Source: Serripes groenlandicus (taxonomy: Eukaryota > Mollusca > Bivalvia > Cardiida > Cardiidae). From it: a stretch of 64,000 bases of DNA. Positions 1 through 10,869 of this stretch are shown one piece after another (the first letter of the stretch is position 1; every line of letters starts with the position of its first letter). Location of the stretch: the NCBI GenBank assembly GCA_031761405.1, contig JASEVX010000003.1:147594555-147658554 (forward strand), in the 5' to 3' direction. The translations under genes and the position numbers were made by a program. The notes under the pieces are model-generated. The model was not told the origin of the DNA, ran no database searches, and worked only from the letters and a program-made list of their open reading frames with translations.

Positions 1-589
1 AAATAAACATTTTAAATCACCTACGATTTACTATTTGTAAGTGAGTGTAAAGAGCGGCTCTCTGCAAAGGAGATTGAGCTATGCAGTTGGTATTCGCGAG
101 TCACGCGATCAACAGTTTTAGCTTAGAAACATTTCATATTTTAGATATACATGGATAAAAATGATAAAATGCCTTCTTCACAAATCAAGACATCTCTTTG
201 AACATGAAAATAACATTCAGTAAGTTAAAATTGCCATTAAAAGGAGAATATTCGAGTTCATTTTCATCTCGATATTTACACATAACAAACAGTCTGCTTC
301 AAGCAGGTGCGCGTATGTTAGACTGTGCGACGTAAAGGTTTGTAGTTATCGCCTTTTGAGTACATGTAGTATATACTGTAAAATAAAGTATACTTGTCTA
401 GCTAATAGGGACTGTTTTGTCTTCGTAAATAAAACAAAAAAACATAAATGCGAGTCAAAATAAAGAAACTGAAAATACCTAAAACATCGGAATATTTATT
501 TCATTTTAGATGTGTCATTACTTAGTGTTTTTAAACAAACACAATTGTAATATGTTCAAGACATCTAAATGTGTTTCTTTCTAATAATA
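1..589. other. AT-rich unique sequence
   Basis: No coding potential or array. The stretch 40-85 resembles 52595-52640, a short dispersed repeat. Confidence 0.5.
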
Positions 590-745
590 ATAATAATCCC
601 CCCTCCCATGTGATTTCCGAAAACCTATTAAAAATAAACTTCTGCCCGGCGACTAATGAAGTATTTGTGGTATGACTCGGCCAGGGATCAAACCACGACC
701 TCCCATACCCGTGGCCACATTACTACTCCACCAAGACGGCTGTAT
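590..745 (-). mobile_element. tRNA-derived SINE, family 3, minus strand
   Basis: Read on the minus strand: TCTTGGTGGAGTAGTAATGT (A-box-like), GGTTTGATCCCTGG (B box), then TTCATTAGTCGCCGGGCAG. The length and B box fit a tRNA-derived SINE; the 3' end is not clear. Confidence 0.5.
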
Positions 746-1003
746 TTCAGGTATTCCTGATTATACTAATTGAGCTATTCTCAACGAAAACCATCATTAG
801 AGTACTTTTGACAAGTGTAGAAAACGATTATGCCCACCAATACTAGGTGATCAGTATGTACACTGTATGCCAGGGACTTTCTGAACGCTTCTTAGACCAC
901 GAAGATCCAGACCAGACTGCACGGAGTTATATAAGTCGCTTTAGCCCCTAGGTTGGTCTTACCTTAGGCGCCGCTCAATTGATAAAACTATGAATACAGC
1001 ATA

Positions 1004-1241
1004 TCGAGGGCTTGGCGTGAAACGGTTGTAACTAAAATGGATATTTTTTACCATGGTTAATCAACTCGCCATAACGTCTTTAAAAGCGTTAACTCATTTT
1101 TCTTGGTAAACAATGGAAATTTAGGTGCCATTGCTCGTTCTGAGCAATGACACTTAAATCTGCATTGTTTACAAAATTGCCCCTAAACCAGGGTTTTCAA
1201 AATATGTTTTTAGTTACAACCGTTTCACGCCAAGCCCTCGA
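1004..1241. mobile_element. MITE family M1, copy 1 (238 bp)
   Basis: Terminal inverted repeats of about 35 bp start TCGAGGGCTTGGCGTGAAAC. A second inner inverted repeat (TAAACAATGGAAATTTAGGT with its partner) makes the whole element a long hairpin. TA on the left and TC on the right suggest a decayed TA target duplication. No coding capacity. Confidence 0.8.
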
Positions 1242-1243
1242 TC

Positions 1244-2373
1244 TATGATATTAGCTCAAATTGGCTATAATCGTAAATAGGCTGTGAAGACATCTAATCA
1301 AATAAGCCCAACTTGAATATAATCGTATATAGGCCCTGAATACAACTCCTATCAAATAAGCCCAACTTGACTATAATCGTATATTGGCTCTAAAGACAAC
1401 ATCTAATCAAATAAGCCCAACTTGACTATAATCGTATATAGGCCCTGAATACAACATCTAATCAAATAAGCCCAACTTGACTATAATCGTATATTGGCTC
1501 TAAAGACAACATCTAATCAAATAAGCCCAACTTGACTATAATCGTATATTTGCTCTGAATACAACATCTAATCAAATAAGCCCAAATTTATTATAATCGT
1601 ATATAGGCCCTGAATACAACATCTAATCAAATAAGCCCACTTTGACTATAATCGTATATTGGCTCTAAAGACAACATCTAATCAAATAAGCCCAACTTGA
1701 CTATAATCGAATATTTGCTCTGAATACAACATCTAATCAAATAAGCCCAACTTGACTATAATCGTATATTGGCTCTGAATACAACATAAAATCAAAAAAG
1801 CCCTTTGATCGATTGATTGATTGATTGCGGTTTAACGCCGTTTTTAACAATTTCTCAGTTATATCACGGCGGCCAGTTCACCTACTCATATGTTTCCTGG
1901 TTTTCGCATACCAGTACTCTACACAACAATCTTTCCAAGCAACTGGCTGCTTTTCCTCACAGACTTAGCCCATTGGTGGAAGACGAATGGAGCCGGGATT
2001 CGAACTCACAGCCCCTGGATTGACAGCCCGCGTCGTTACCGACTGAGCTACCGGGACTCGACTCAAATCAGCTCAACTTGGCTATAATCGTATATATATC
2101 TGAAGACAACATCTAATTAAATTAGCCCCTACTTGACTATAATCATATATAACATATGATTATATTAGCCCGACTTTGCTACAATCGTATATAGGCCCTG
2201 AATACAACATCTAATCAAATTAGCCCAACTTGGCTACAATCTTATATAGGCTCTGAAGACAACATCTTATCATATTAGCCCCATTTGACTATAATCGTAT
2301 ATAGGCCCTGAAGACAACATCAAAACCAAATAGCCCCACTTGACTGTTATCGTATATTGGCTCTGGAAACAAT
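1244..2373. repeat. 55-bp tandem repeat array, split by a SINE
   Basis: About 15 units with the core AATCAAATAAGCCCAACTTG and CTATAATCGTATAT. The array starts immediately after MITE M1 and is interrupted at 1806-2060 by a SINE, after which five more diverged units follow. Units alternate between versions with GGCTCTAAAGAC and GGCCCTGAATAC. Confidence 0.9.
1806..2060 (-). mobile_element. tRNA-derived SINE (family 1) inside the 55-bp array
   Basis: Read on the minus strand it begins with a tRNA-like head (TAGCTCAGTCGGTAACGACG as A box, GAGTTCGAATCCCGG as B box), has a body, and ends in an (AATC)n tail, seen here as GATTGATTGATTG. The insertion in a tandem array dates it after array formation. 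Confidence 0.85.
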
Positions 2374-2799
2374 TAAAATTAAATCGTCATTTTTAACTAC
2401 TTTCACACATAATAAATATGATCAGAAGTCCGAAGCCCTAATGAAGGTAGTACATGCGGACTCCTTCATGTGGTATCAATTTTCATAAACGATCGCATTC
2501 CGATTAATCCAATAACGGTTTCTGAAATATCGATTGAAATCTTAAAAGTAAGATTATTTTCAATAAAAATTAAAAGTAGATGTATGCTAAAAGGCAAGTT
2601 CGTTTAAATGAGCATTGACTGTATTGTTAATTTTATTGTTGTATTCTCTTTCTGTATTTGAATAATTCATTTTTATATTCGAGTGTGCAATTGTTTTCCA
2701 TATTTCACTGTTTTGTTCGAATAGCCATCCGGATATTTTATTGCCGACTTACGGCATCGATTCAAATGAAAGGTACCGGTCATAAACACTTCATATTGG
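2374..2799. other. unique spacer between the 55-bp and 38-bp arrays
   Basis: AT-rich, with a 65-codon open frame lacking any motif that runs into the array. Nothing else seen. Confidence 0.5.
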
Positions 2800-5700
2800 T
2801 GCCAGCATTATATATAGGGGATAAGAGACTTCACCATATCCAACATTATAGATAGGGGATAAGAGACTGCACAATATACAACATTATAGATAGGGGATAA
2901 GAGACTTCACCATATCCAACATTATAGATAGGGGATAAGAGACTGCACAATATACAACATTATAGATAGGGAATAAGTGACCGCATAAGATACAACATTA
3001 TAGATAGGAGTATAAGAGACTGCACAAAATACAATATTATAGATAGGGGATAAGTGACCGCATGAGATACAATATTATAGATAGGGGATAAGAGACCGCA
3101 CAATATACAACATTATAGATAGGGGATAAGTGACCGCATAAGATACAACATTATATATAGGAGTATAAGAGACTACACAAAATACAACACTATAGATAGG
3201 GGATAAGTGACCGCATGAGATACAATATTATAGATAGGGGATAAGTGACAAGATAAGATACAACATTATAGATAAGGGATGAGAGACCGCATAAGATACA
3301 ACATTATAGATAGGGGATAAGAGACTGCATAATATACAACATTATAGATAGGAGTATAAGAGATTGCACAATATACAACATTATAGATAGGGAATAAGTG
3401 ACCGCATGAGATACAACATTATAGATAGGGGATAAGAGACCGCACAATATACAACATTATAGATAAGGGATGAGAGACCACATAAGATACAACATTACAG
3501 ATAAGGGATAAGTGACCGCATAAGATACAACATTATAGATAGGGAATAAGTGACCGCATAATATACAACATTATAGATAGGGGATAAGAGACCGCACAAT
3601 ATACAACATTATAGATAAGGGATGAGAGACCGCATAAGATACAACATTATAGATAGAGATATAAGAGACTGCACAATATACAACATTATATATAGGGGAT
3701 AAGTGACTGCATAAGATACAACATTATAGATAGGAGTATAAGAGACTGCACAATATACAACATTATAGATAGGAGTATAAGAGACTGCACAATTTACAAC
3801 ATTATAGATAGGGGATAAGTGACCACATAAGATACAACATTATAGATAGGGGATAAGTGACAAGATAAGATACAACATTATAGATTTGAGTATAAGAGAC
3901 TGCACAATATACAACATTATAGATATGGGATAAGTGACCGCATAAGATATAACATTAAAGATAGGGGATAAGTGACCACATAAGATACAACATTATAGAT
4001 AGGAGTATAAGAGACTGCACAATATACAACATTATAGATAGGGGATAAGTGACCGCATAAGATACAATAATATAGATAGGGGATAAGTGACCGCATAAGA
4101 TACAACATTATAGATAGGAGTATAAGAGACTGCACAAAATACAATAATATAGATAGGGGATAAGTGACCGCATAAGATACAATATTATAGATAGGGGATA
4201 AGAGACTGCACAATATACAACATTATAGATAGGGGATAAGTGACCGCATAAGATACAACATTATAGATAGGGGATAAGTGACCGCATAAGATACAACATT
4301 ATAGATAGGAGTAAAAGAGACTGCACAATATACAACATTATAGATAGGGGATAAGTGACCGAATAAGATACAACATTATATATAAGGGATAAGTGACCGC
4401 ATAAGATACAACAATATATATAGGGGATAAGTGACCGCATAAGATACAATATTATAGATAGGGGATAAGAGACTGCACAATATACAACATTATAGATAGG
4501 GGATAAGTGACCGCATAAGATACAATATTATAGATAGGGGATAAGTGACCGCATAAGATACAACTTTATAGATAGGAGTATAAGAGACTGCACAATATAC
4601 AACATTATAGATAGGAGTATAAGAGACTGCACAATATACAACATTATAGATAGGGGATAAGTGACCCCATAATATACAATATTATAGATAGGGGATAAGT
4701 GACCGCATAAGATACAACATTATATATAGGGGATAAGACACTGCACAATATACAACATTATAGATAAGGGATGGGAGACCGCATAAGATACAACATTATA
4801 GATAGTGGATAAGAGACCGCATAAGATACAACATTATATATGGGGGGGATAAGAGACTGCACGATATACAACATTATAGATAAGGGATGGGAGACCGCAT
4901 AAGATACAACATGATAGATAGGGGATAAGTGACCGCATAAGATACAACATTATAGATAGGGGATAAGACACTGCACAATATACAATATTATAGATAGGGG
5001 ATAAGAGACTGCATAATATACAATATTATAGATAGGGAATAAGTGACCGCATAAGATACAATATTATAGATAGGGGATAAGAGACCGCATCATATACAAT
5101 ATTATATATAGGGGATAAGAGACCGCATAATATACAACATTATATATAGGGGATGAGAGACCGCATAATATACAACATTACAGATAGGGGATGAGAGACC
5201 ACATACTATACACTATTATAGATAGGGGATAAGAGACCGCATAAGATACAACATTATAGATAAGGGATAAGAGACCGCATAAGATACAACATTATAGATA
5301 GGGGGGGGGATAAGAGACTGCACAATATACAACATTATAGATAAGGGGGGGTGGGTGTGGATAAGAGACTGCACAATATACAACATTATTGATAGTGGAT
5401 AAGGGAACACACAATATACAACATTATATATTGGGGATGAAAGACCGCACAATTTACAACATTATATATAAGGGATGAGAGACTGCGCAATATACAACAT
5501 TATAGATAAGGGATGAGAGATTGCATAATATATCAACATTATAGATAGGGGATGAAAGACCGCATAAGATACAATGTTATAGATAGGGGATAACAGACCG
5601 CATAAGATACAACATTATAGATAAGGAATAAGAGACCGCATAAGATACAACATTATATATAGGGGGGATAAGAGACTGCACAATATACAACATTATAGAT

Positions 5701-6083
5701 AGTGGATAAGGGAACACACAATATACAACATTATATATAGGGGATGAAAGACCGCACAATTTACAACATTATAGATAAGGGATGAGAGACTGCGCAATAT
5801 ACAACATTATAGATAAGGGATGAGAGATTGCATAATATATCTAAATAGACCGCACACTATAAAACATTATATATAGGGGATAATAGACTACACAATATAT
5901 AACATTATAGATAAGGGATGAGAGACCGCACACTATATAACATTAAAGATAGGGGATAAAAGACCGCACAAGATACAACACTATAGATAAGGGATGAGAG
6001 ACCGCACAATATACAACATTATAGATAAGGGATGAGAGACCGCACAATATACAACATTATAAATAGGGGATAAGAGACCGCAC
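2800..6083. repeat. 38-bp minisatellite array, about 86 units
   Basis: Units contain ACATTATAGATAGGGGATAA and then either GAGACTGCACAATATACA or GTGACCGCATAAGATACA. Both types are interspersed, sometimes alternating. The right third has more GGGATGAGAGACC variants and G-run expansions at 4845, 5301 and 5345. Open frames on the minus strand are repeat artefacts. Confidence 0.95.
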
Positions 6084-6674
6084 ACGATTGTATCTGCATT
6101 GTACTCAGACTCACGTCGGTGTTGTTGTGCTAGTACTATCCAATTCAGGCATATAGACGCATCTTGACGGCTCTGCAGCAGAATATTTTGAAACGCATTT
6201 TCCCCCCGCGATTGTGCCATGCATCGACTTTTGCTCGTGTGTTAATTCAAAAGGAGAGGTCAACAACCTTGAAAGTTGATTACAAAACATGTTTACAAAC
6301 TGTTTATCGGTCGGATAGTGAGATCAACAAATTATCGCCGTTCAAAATTGCTTATCGCATGACCCTATTATTTGTAATTTCTATATCTTTCGTTTTAACA
6401 CTAATCATGATGTACTCGACTTAAAACAGAATCAGCGTATACTGTGTATTTATATCGATTGCGAATGGAATATACCTAGATCGACCTGCAAATACGGGCA
6501 GCCTGATTTTGGTCTTCATTGTTCGCTAATCATTCATCAATATTTAATTATTTACCAAAGACCTAGTATATGTAAATAAAACAACTTGTTATAATCAGGA
6601 AAGGGGGGATATTGGTTGAATACACTCAGCGGGAAGAAGGTTAAAGAATTTGTCAACCTCCTTCAATACATCTT
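6084..6674. other. unique sequence after the 38-bp array
   Basis: Contains an 86-codon open frame (6164-6424) ending in a hydrophobic stretch; no homology recognised. A piece near 6160-6190 (TAGACGCATC...CTGCAGCAG) looks like an M3 end. Confidence 0.4.
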
Positions 6675-6828
6675 TTAACCCTTTCCAACTTGCATACGGA
6701 TTTGGAAAACATTGTGACAAGAGGATAAATTGCTCATTATGAAAATTTTCTCTCTTTACCATTCTGTACTCAACTATATTCAATAATTTGTCCCTTTTGC
6801 AGATGTGTTGTTTATTGGAAAGGACTAA
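6675..6828. mobile_element. M3 MITE, short copy
   Basis: TTAACCCTTTCCAACTTGCA at the left, GGAAAGGACTAA at the right, with AACATTGTGACAAGAGGA inside, as in other family members. Confidence 0.6.
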
Positions 6829-7186
6829 CGGTGTGTACTTTAAGTTCTCTTTTCGACGTTTTCACTGCCGTTTTGTTCTGTTTTATTAATTCGACGTTTA
6901 AGTCATTCGACGTTTTCACAATCACCCGTTCCGACAATCTTTTCTGCATTGTCACATTATACTTGAGCCCCGTATTTTAATCTTGAGTCCGTGTTCATAA
7001 AAGGAAGACTCGTATAAGATTGCACATACGCACATAGACCGAGATGAAATTCTGTAACACATCTAGAATAGTTGTCTCGCGGCTGTTACTACTTTTACCC
7101 GTACAGAATCACAAACTGCGAGAATCTCAACATTAAATATGAGCCACGTCTTGTCATTTTGAGTTTGTTTTCATCTGATTAAATGG

Positions 7187-7393
7187 ATGGTTGATTGGGG
7201 TTTAACGCCGTTTTTAACATTTTCTCAGTTATATCACGGCGGCCAGTTCACCTACTCATGCATTTCCTGGTTTTCTAACACCAGTACTCCACACAATAAT
7301 CTTCGTCGGAAAGAAAGTTGGCCGAGTCGGGATTCGAACTCACAACCCCTGGATTGACAGCCCGCGTCGCTACCGACTGAGCTACCGGGGCTC
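7187..7393 (-). mobile_element. tRNA-derived SINE, family 1
   Basis: The plus-strand 3' end GACTGAGCTACCGGGGCTC is the tRNA-like head in reverse. The body word TATCACGGCGGCCAGTTCAC and the GATTG-type tail match the copy at 1806. An internal deletion of about 50 bp removed the segment with CCATTGGTGGAAGACGAATG. Confidence 0.85.
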
Positions 7394-7894
7394 AGCACTG
7401 CCTAAATGGAAGACTCGGATGAGATTGCACTTACGAACATAGACTGAGATGAAACTCTGACGAACGTCTGGAATTGTTGTCTCGCAACTGTTACTTCTTT
7501 TACACATCAAATTTCTAGACGCGGCTTAAATTGATCTGGGTTATGTATTAAATTAAGTTACATTTCAACATATCAGCCACTGAATCGACATTGCGAAACA
7601 ATTTGGAATGTTTTAAACGTTTTCTTTCTTACTTCTTAAATTGTGTTTGATAATATCTCAAAAATATTTTCTCATTCGCTCTGTTCTCATTTTTGTGCGC
7701 TTTAATTAAAATAAACAGAAGCATGTTAAGCTTTAAAGAGACTGTATGCCTTTCGACGTAAATCAATGTCTATTCACGTTAACAGTTACAATGTGTTGTC
7801 TACTGAAGGCAGGACAAGTGAACATTCCTATTCCGAGCAACGTATTTCGAACATTGATTATCGGAGGATTCACGATAAGAAAACCGTGTTCGTG

Positions 7895-7937
7895 ATGTAG
7901 TGGTTAGAGAGATCAGCGTTCGATCCCCCAGTCGAAT
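7895..7937 (+). mobile_element. short tRNA-like SINE head
   Basis: GATGTAGTGGTTAGAGAG (A box) and GCGTTCGATCCCCCAG (B box) are only about 10 bp apart, so the middle of the tRNA-like part is deleted. It is joined directly to an M2 element fragment. Confidence 0.4.
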
Positions 7938-8131
7938 CTGCGCAGTCTAATCCGGACCGACACATTCCGTCTCAGGGGAATAAAGGTATAGAGTAATGAT
8001 TCCCGAAACAGAAAATCAAAAGGAGGCGAAAAGTGTCTGTCCGGATCAGCCTGTGCGGCATGCTTAGGCTGATCCTGGTCTATACTTTACGCAGAGACCA
8101 GAATGTTGGTTTTCTCTTGGAAATGACCCAT
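7938..8131. mobile_element. M2 palindromic MITE, left-truncated
   Basis: It contains ACACATTCCGTCTCAGGGG, AGGAGGCGAAAAGTGTCTGT, ATGCTTAGGCTGATCC and the terminal AATGTTGGTTTTCTC. The left terminal repeat is missing, where a SINE head abuts it. Confidence 0.7.
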
Positions 8132-8432
8132 ATATATATGATACAAATTAGGCATTAAGAGATTCCGTTCTTAGCTTTAAGGGTTACGGTGAAAGCATTC
8201 AGACTGATACATCGGTGTCAAGATAAATCATACCGGTAATATTGGTAATGTACACAGTAAACGCCGTGAAATAAATGAAAATCCGTTGAACGCAGAGTAA
8301 AGGTCTAATAAAACACACACGGTACAGGTTATTGTACAGTCTGTGTACGGTGACACACACATCATATCACTACTTACCCAGAATCTGCAACAAGAACGCA
8401 ATACTAAGTACATGTATAGGGCGTAATAAGTA

Positions 8433-8742
8433 TGGAACGCCGCAACTGCCTCATTTGACGTTACAACTTGACGTGCACAGTCGCAGTAACATTGTATGTA
8501 ACGGTCTCCGCATGTATACATATTAGTGCCACACATCAGGATGAAACTATCACACGTAATGTTGACTCCATCACACAAAATTACTTTTCTGTTACTTGTA
8601 ATGATAATACCATCACATGTTTTAAGGATGTCTCTACATGTATAAATACAAGTGTAAGATATAACGGTGAAAGCGCCACATGTAATGCTGCTACGACTGA
8701 ACGTCAAGTTGTAACGTCAAATAATGTAGTTGTGGCATTCCA
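8433..8742. mobile_element. M4 MITE (310 bp) with perfect 21-bp inner segment in its inverted ends
   Basis: The ends TGGAACGCC and GGCATTCCA are flanked by TA on both sides. The inverted ends run for about 55 bp with mismatches and include the exact inverted pair TTTGACGTTACAACTTGACG. Overlapping open frames on both strands are by-products of short internal repeats with ACATGTAATG words. Confidence 0.7.
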
Positions 8743-8762
8743 TAAATATAGAACACGACAGT

Positions 8763-8936
8763 GATTATTGATTGATTGAGTAGGGTTAAAACCCGTTTTC
8801 CATATTTTTCGTCATAGCAAGGCGGCCAGCTCACCTACCCCTCTGTTTCCCCGGCTTTCTAACACCATAACTCCACACAACAGACTTTCCAAGCAACTGG
8901 CTGTTTCTTAAACGTCGAAAAGAATGTTGGCCAAGA
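8763..8936 (-). mobile_element. SINE family 1 fragment without its tRNA head
   Basis: Tail ATTGATTGATTG, body words GGCGGCCAGCTCACCTACC and ACTTTCCAAGCAACTGGCTG are present; similarity stops after GTTGGCCAAG, before the promoter. It is truncated at the 5' end of the element. Confidence 0.7.
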
Positions 8937-9260
8937 TTAATATTGTTTGTAAAATCTTCGAAATCGAATTGAAATAAGCTGAAATTAATTATATCCGGGG
9001 ATTTGGGGTTTAACTGACACTCAGACCAGGCCTCATTGATAGCTACATTGACGTTCAACTCTTGTGGCTTCACTTACCAGAGTTCCTTACCAAAATATGG
9101 TTTAAATAACATGATGCGGACGTTAAACACTAGACATGTTTTTTTTTTTAATTCAATTAAATTCATGATACTTCTTACAATAACATAAATGTAATGTAAA
9201 GTAAAATAAAGTCATTAAATTAGGCGAGATGCCTGAAAAAACATTCGACCCCAAAGGGCT

Positions 9261-9480
9261 AGGGGCGTCCCAGGAGAAAACCAACATTGTGGACTCTGCG
9301 TAAGCTAACCCGGACAGACACTTTTCACTTCCTGTGGAATTTCTGTTTTAGGAATCATTACTCTATACCTCTATCCCCCTGAGACGGAATGTCTCGGCCC
9401 GGATTAGCCTGTGCAGACTGTGCAGGCTGATATGGGTCGATACATTATGCAGAATGTTGGTTTTCTCGTGAAACGGCTCA
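9261..9480. mobile_element. M2 palindromic MITE (about 220 bp)
   Basis: Left terminal AGGAGAAAACCAACATTGTG and right terminal AATGTTGGTTTTCTCGTGAA are inverted repeats. The interior is in the opposite orientation to the copy at 7938. Confidence 0.75.
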
Positions 9481-9825
9481 TATTGCCTTGAGAAACGTCG
9501 TCTTGTTTAAACTATATGCTATAAGCAGCACGGTTTTAATCGTCAGACACGCGTCTCTCGGTTTGTGACCTTAGAGTGTGTTGAAAGGTTGAAACAAAAC
9601 TGAATAATAAACACTAACAAATAAGCTTTTAGTAGCAGAATGGTTGTTCTGTTTATATAAATAGTTTTGACAATTATATTGTTGATCTATGTGTTTATGA
9701 CAACGTTATACAACTTATATTGACTTGTTGTTATTGTCATTTTAATTATTATTACTTTATTTTTTATTTTTATTGCTATGATTATGATAAATGTCATTAT
9801 CATTATTATTGTTCTCATGTTGTAG

Positions 9826-10188
<363 letters not shown>

Positions 10189-10287
10189 ATCACCACTGTC
10201 ATTATAATTTAATTATTATTTAACTCTATTCTACGCTTGTAATGTACATCGGACAAAGTTACAAGTATCGATTTACAAAGGTTACGG

Positions 10288-10437
10288 AAAGCCAAAAAAC
10301 GCACTACCAGATATAGGCCAATTTCACTGAAACCGACATTCTGCAGAATCTTTGAAAATATATTGGTAGATAGAATGTAATCTATACTACTACATAATAA
10401 AGCCACATTTCCATCTCCACAGCAAGACGGTTTTTAA
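10288..10437 (+). pseudogene. reverse transcriptase fragment of a LINE
   Basis: The plus-strand frame through 10290-10437 reads RYRPISLKPTFCRIFENIL followed by a stop, then SPQQDGF. RPISL followed by a Phe/Ile-E-x-IL helix and an Q-x-GF motif is the conserved N-terminal palm/finger block of non-LTR reverse transcriptases. There are in-frame stops after VDRM and after DGF, and no catalytic FADD block follows. It is an orphan fragment lying just after the (TCA)n tract. It differs from the CR1-type copy at 31 kb, so it is a second LINE lineage or an older copy. Confidence 0.7.
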
Positions 10438-10869
10438 AAAAATTATTAATATAAGCTTAAAGCTTGTTTCACAATCGATGTAAAATAAATAAGTTTAAAC
10501 TAATGCTTGGAATTATTCGAATCACAGCATTGCATGACAAAAAAAAGCTTACATTCCTGCAGCCTTGAGAATAGCTCTCTATTTAAAAAGATGTTCATGT
10601 ATTGACTTTGTATTTTATTCGTATATAACCCGTCAAAATTAATACGTAGTTACATTCCAGATATATGATCCTTGTTGTATAAATACAACTTGAATTGTCT
10701 AATGAATATGTATGCAAATGACGGTTGCTTTCTGCTACATAAACCTGTATGGAAGCAATCTATTGATAATGGTGTTGACCAGCTGGAAACAAATGAGTGG
10801 TTGATATGGATGCAATCGACTGAACTCGTCAGATTAAGTCAATTGTATATATCAATCCCTCCCTGCACC

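Noticed and set aside
2800..6083. CRISPR-like array
   Set aside because: Units are head-to-tail without unique spacers and the genome is animal; it is a minisatellite.
3917..6220. Minus-strand hydrophobic frames (SPIYNVVYC-like) as a membrane protein family
   Set aside because: Translations of the 38-bp array; many frames, no start context, no conservation beyond the repeat.
8228..8707. 159-codon Cys-rich minus-strand frame as a secreted peptide gene
   Set aside because: It overlaps the M4 inverted-repeat element and an equally open frame on the other strand; the Cys periodicity comes from short DNA repeats.
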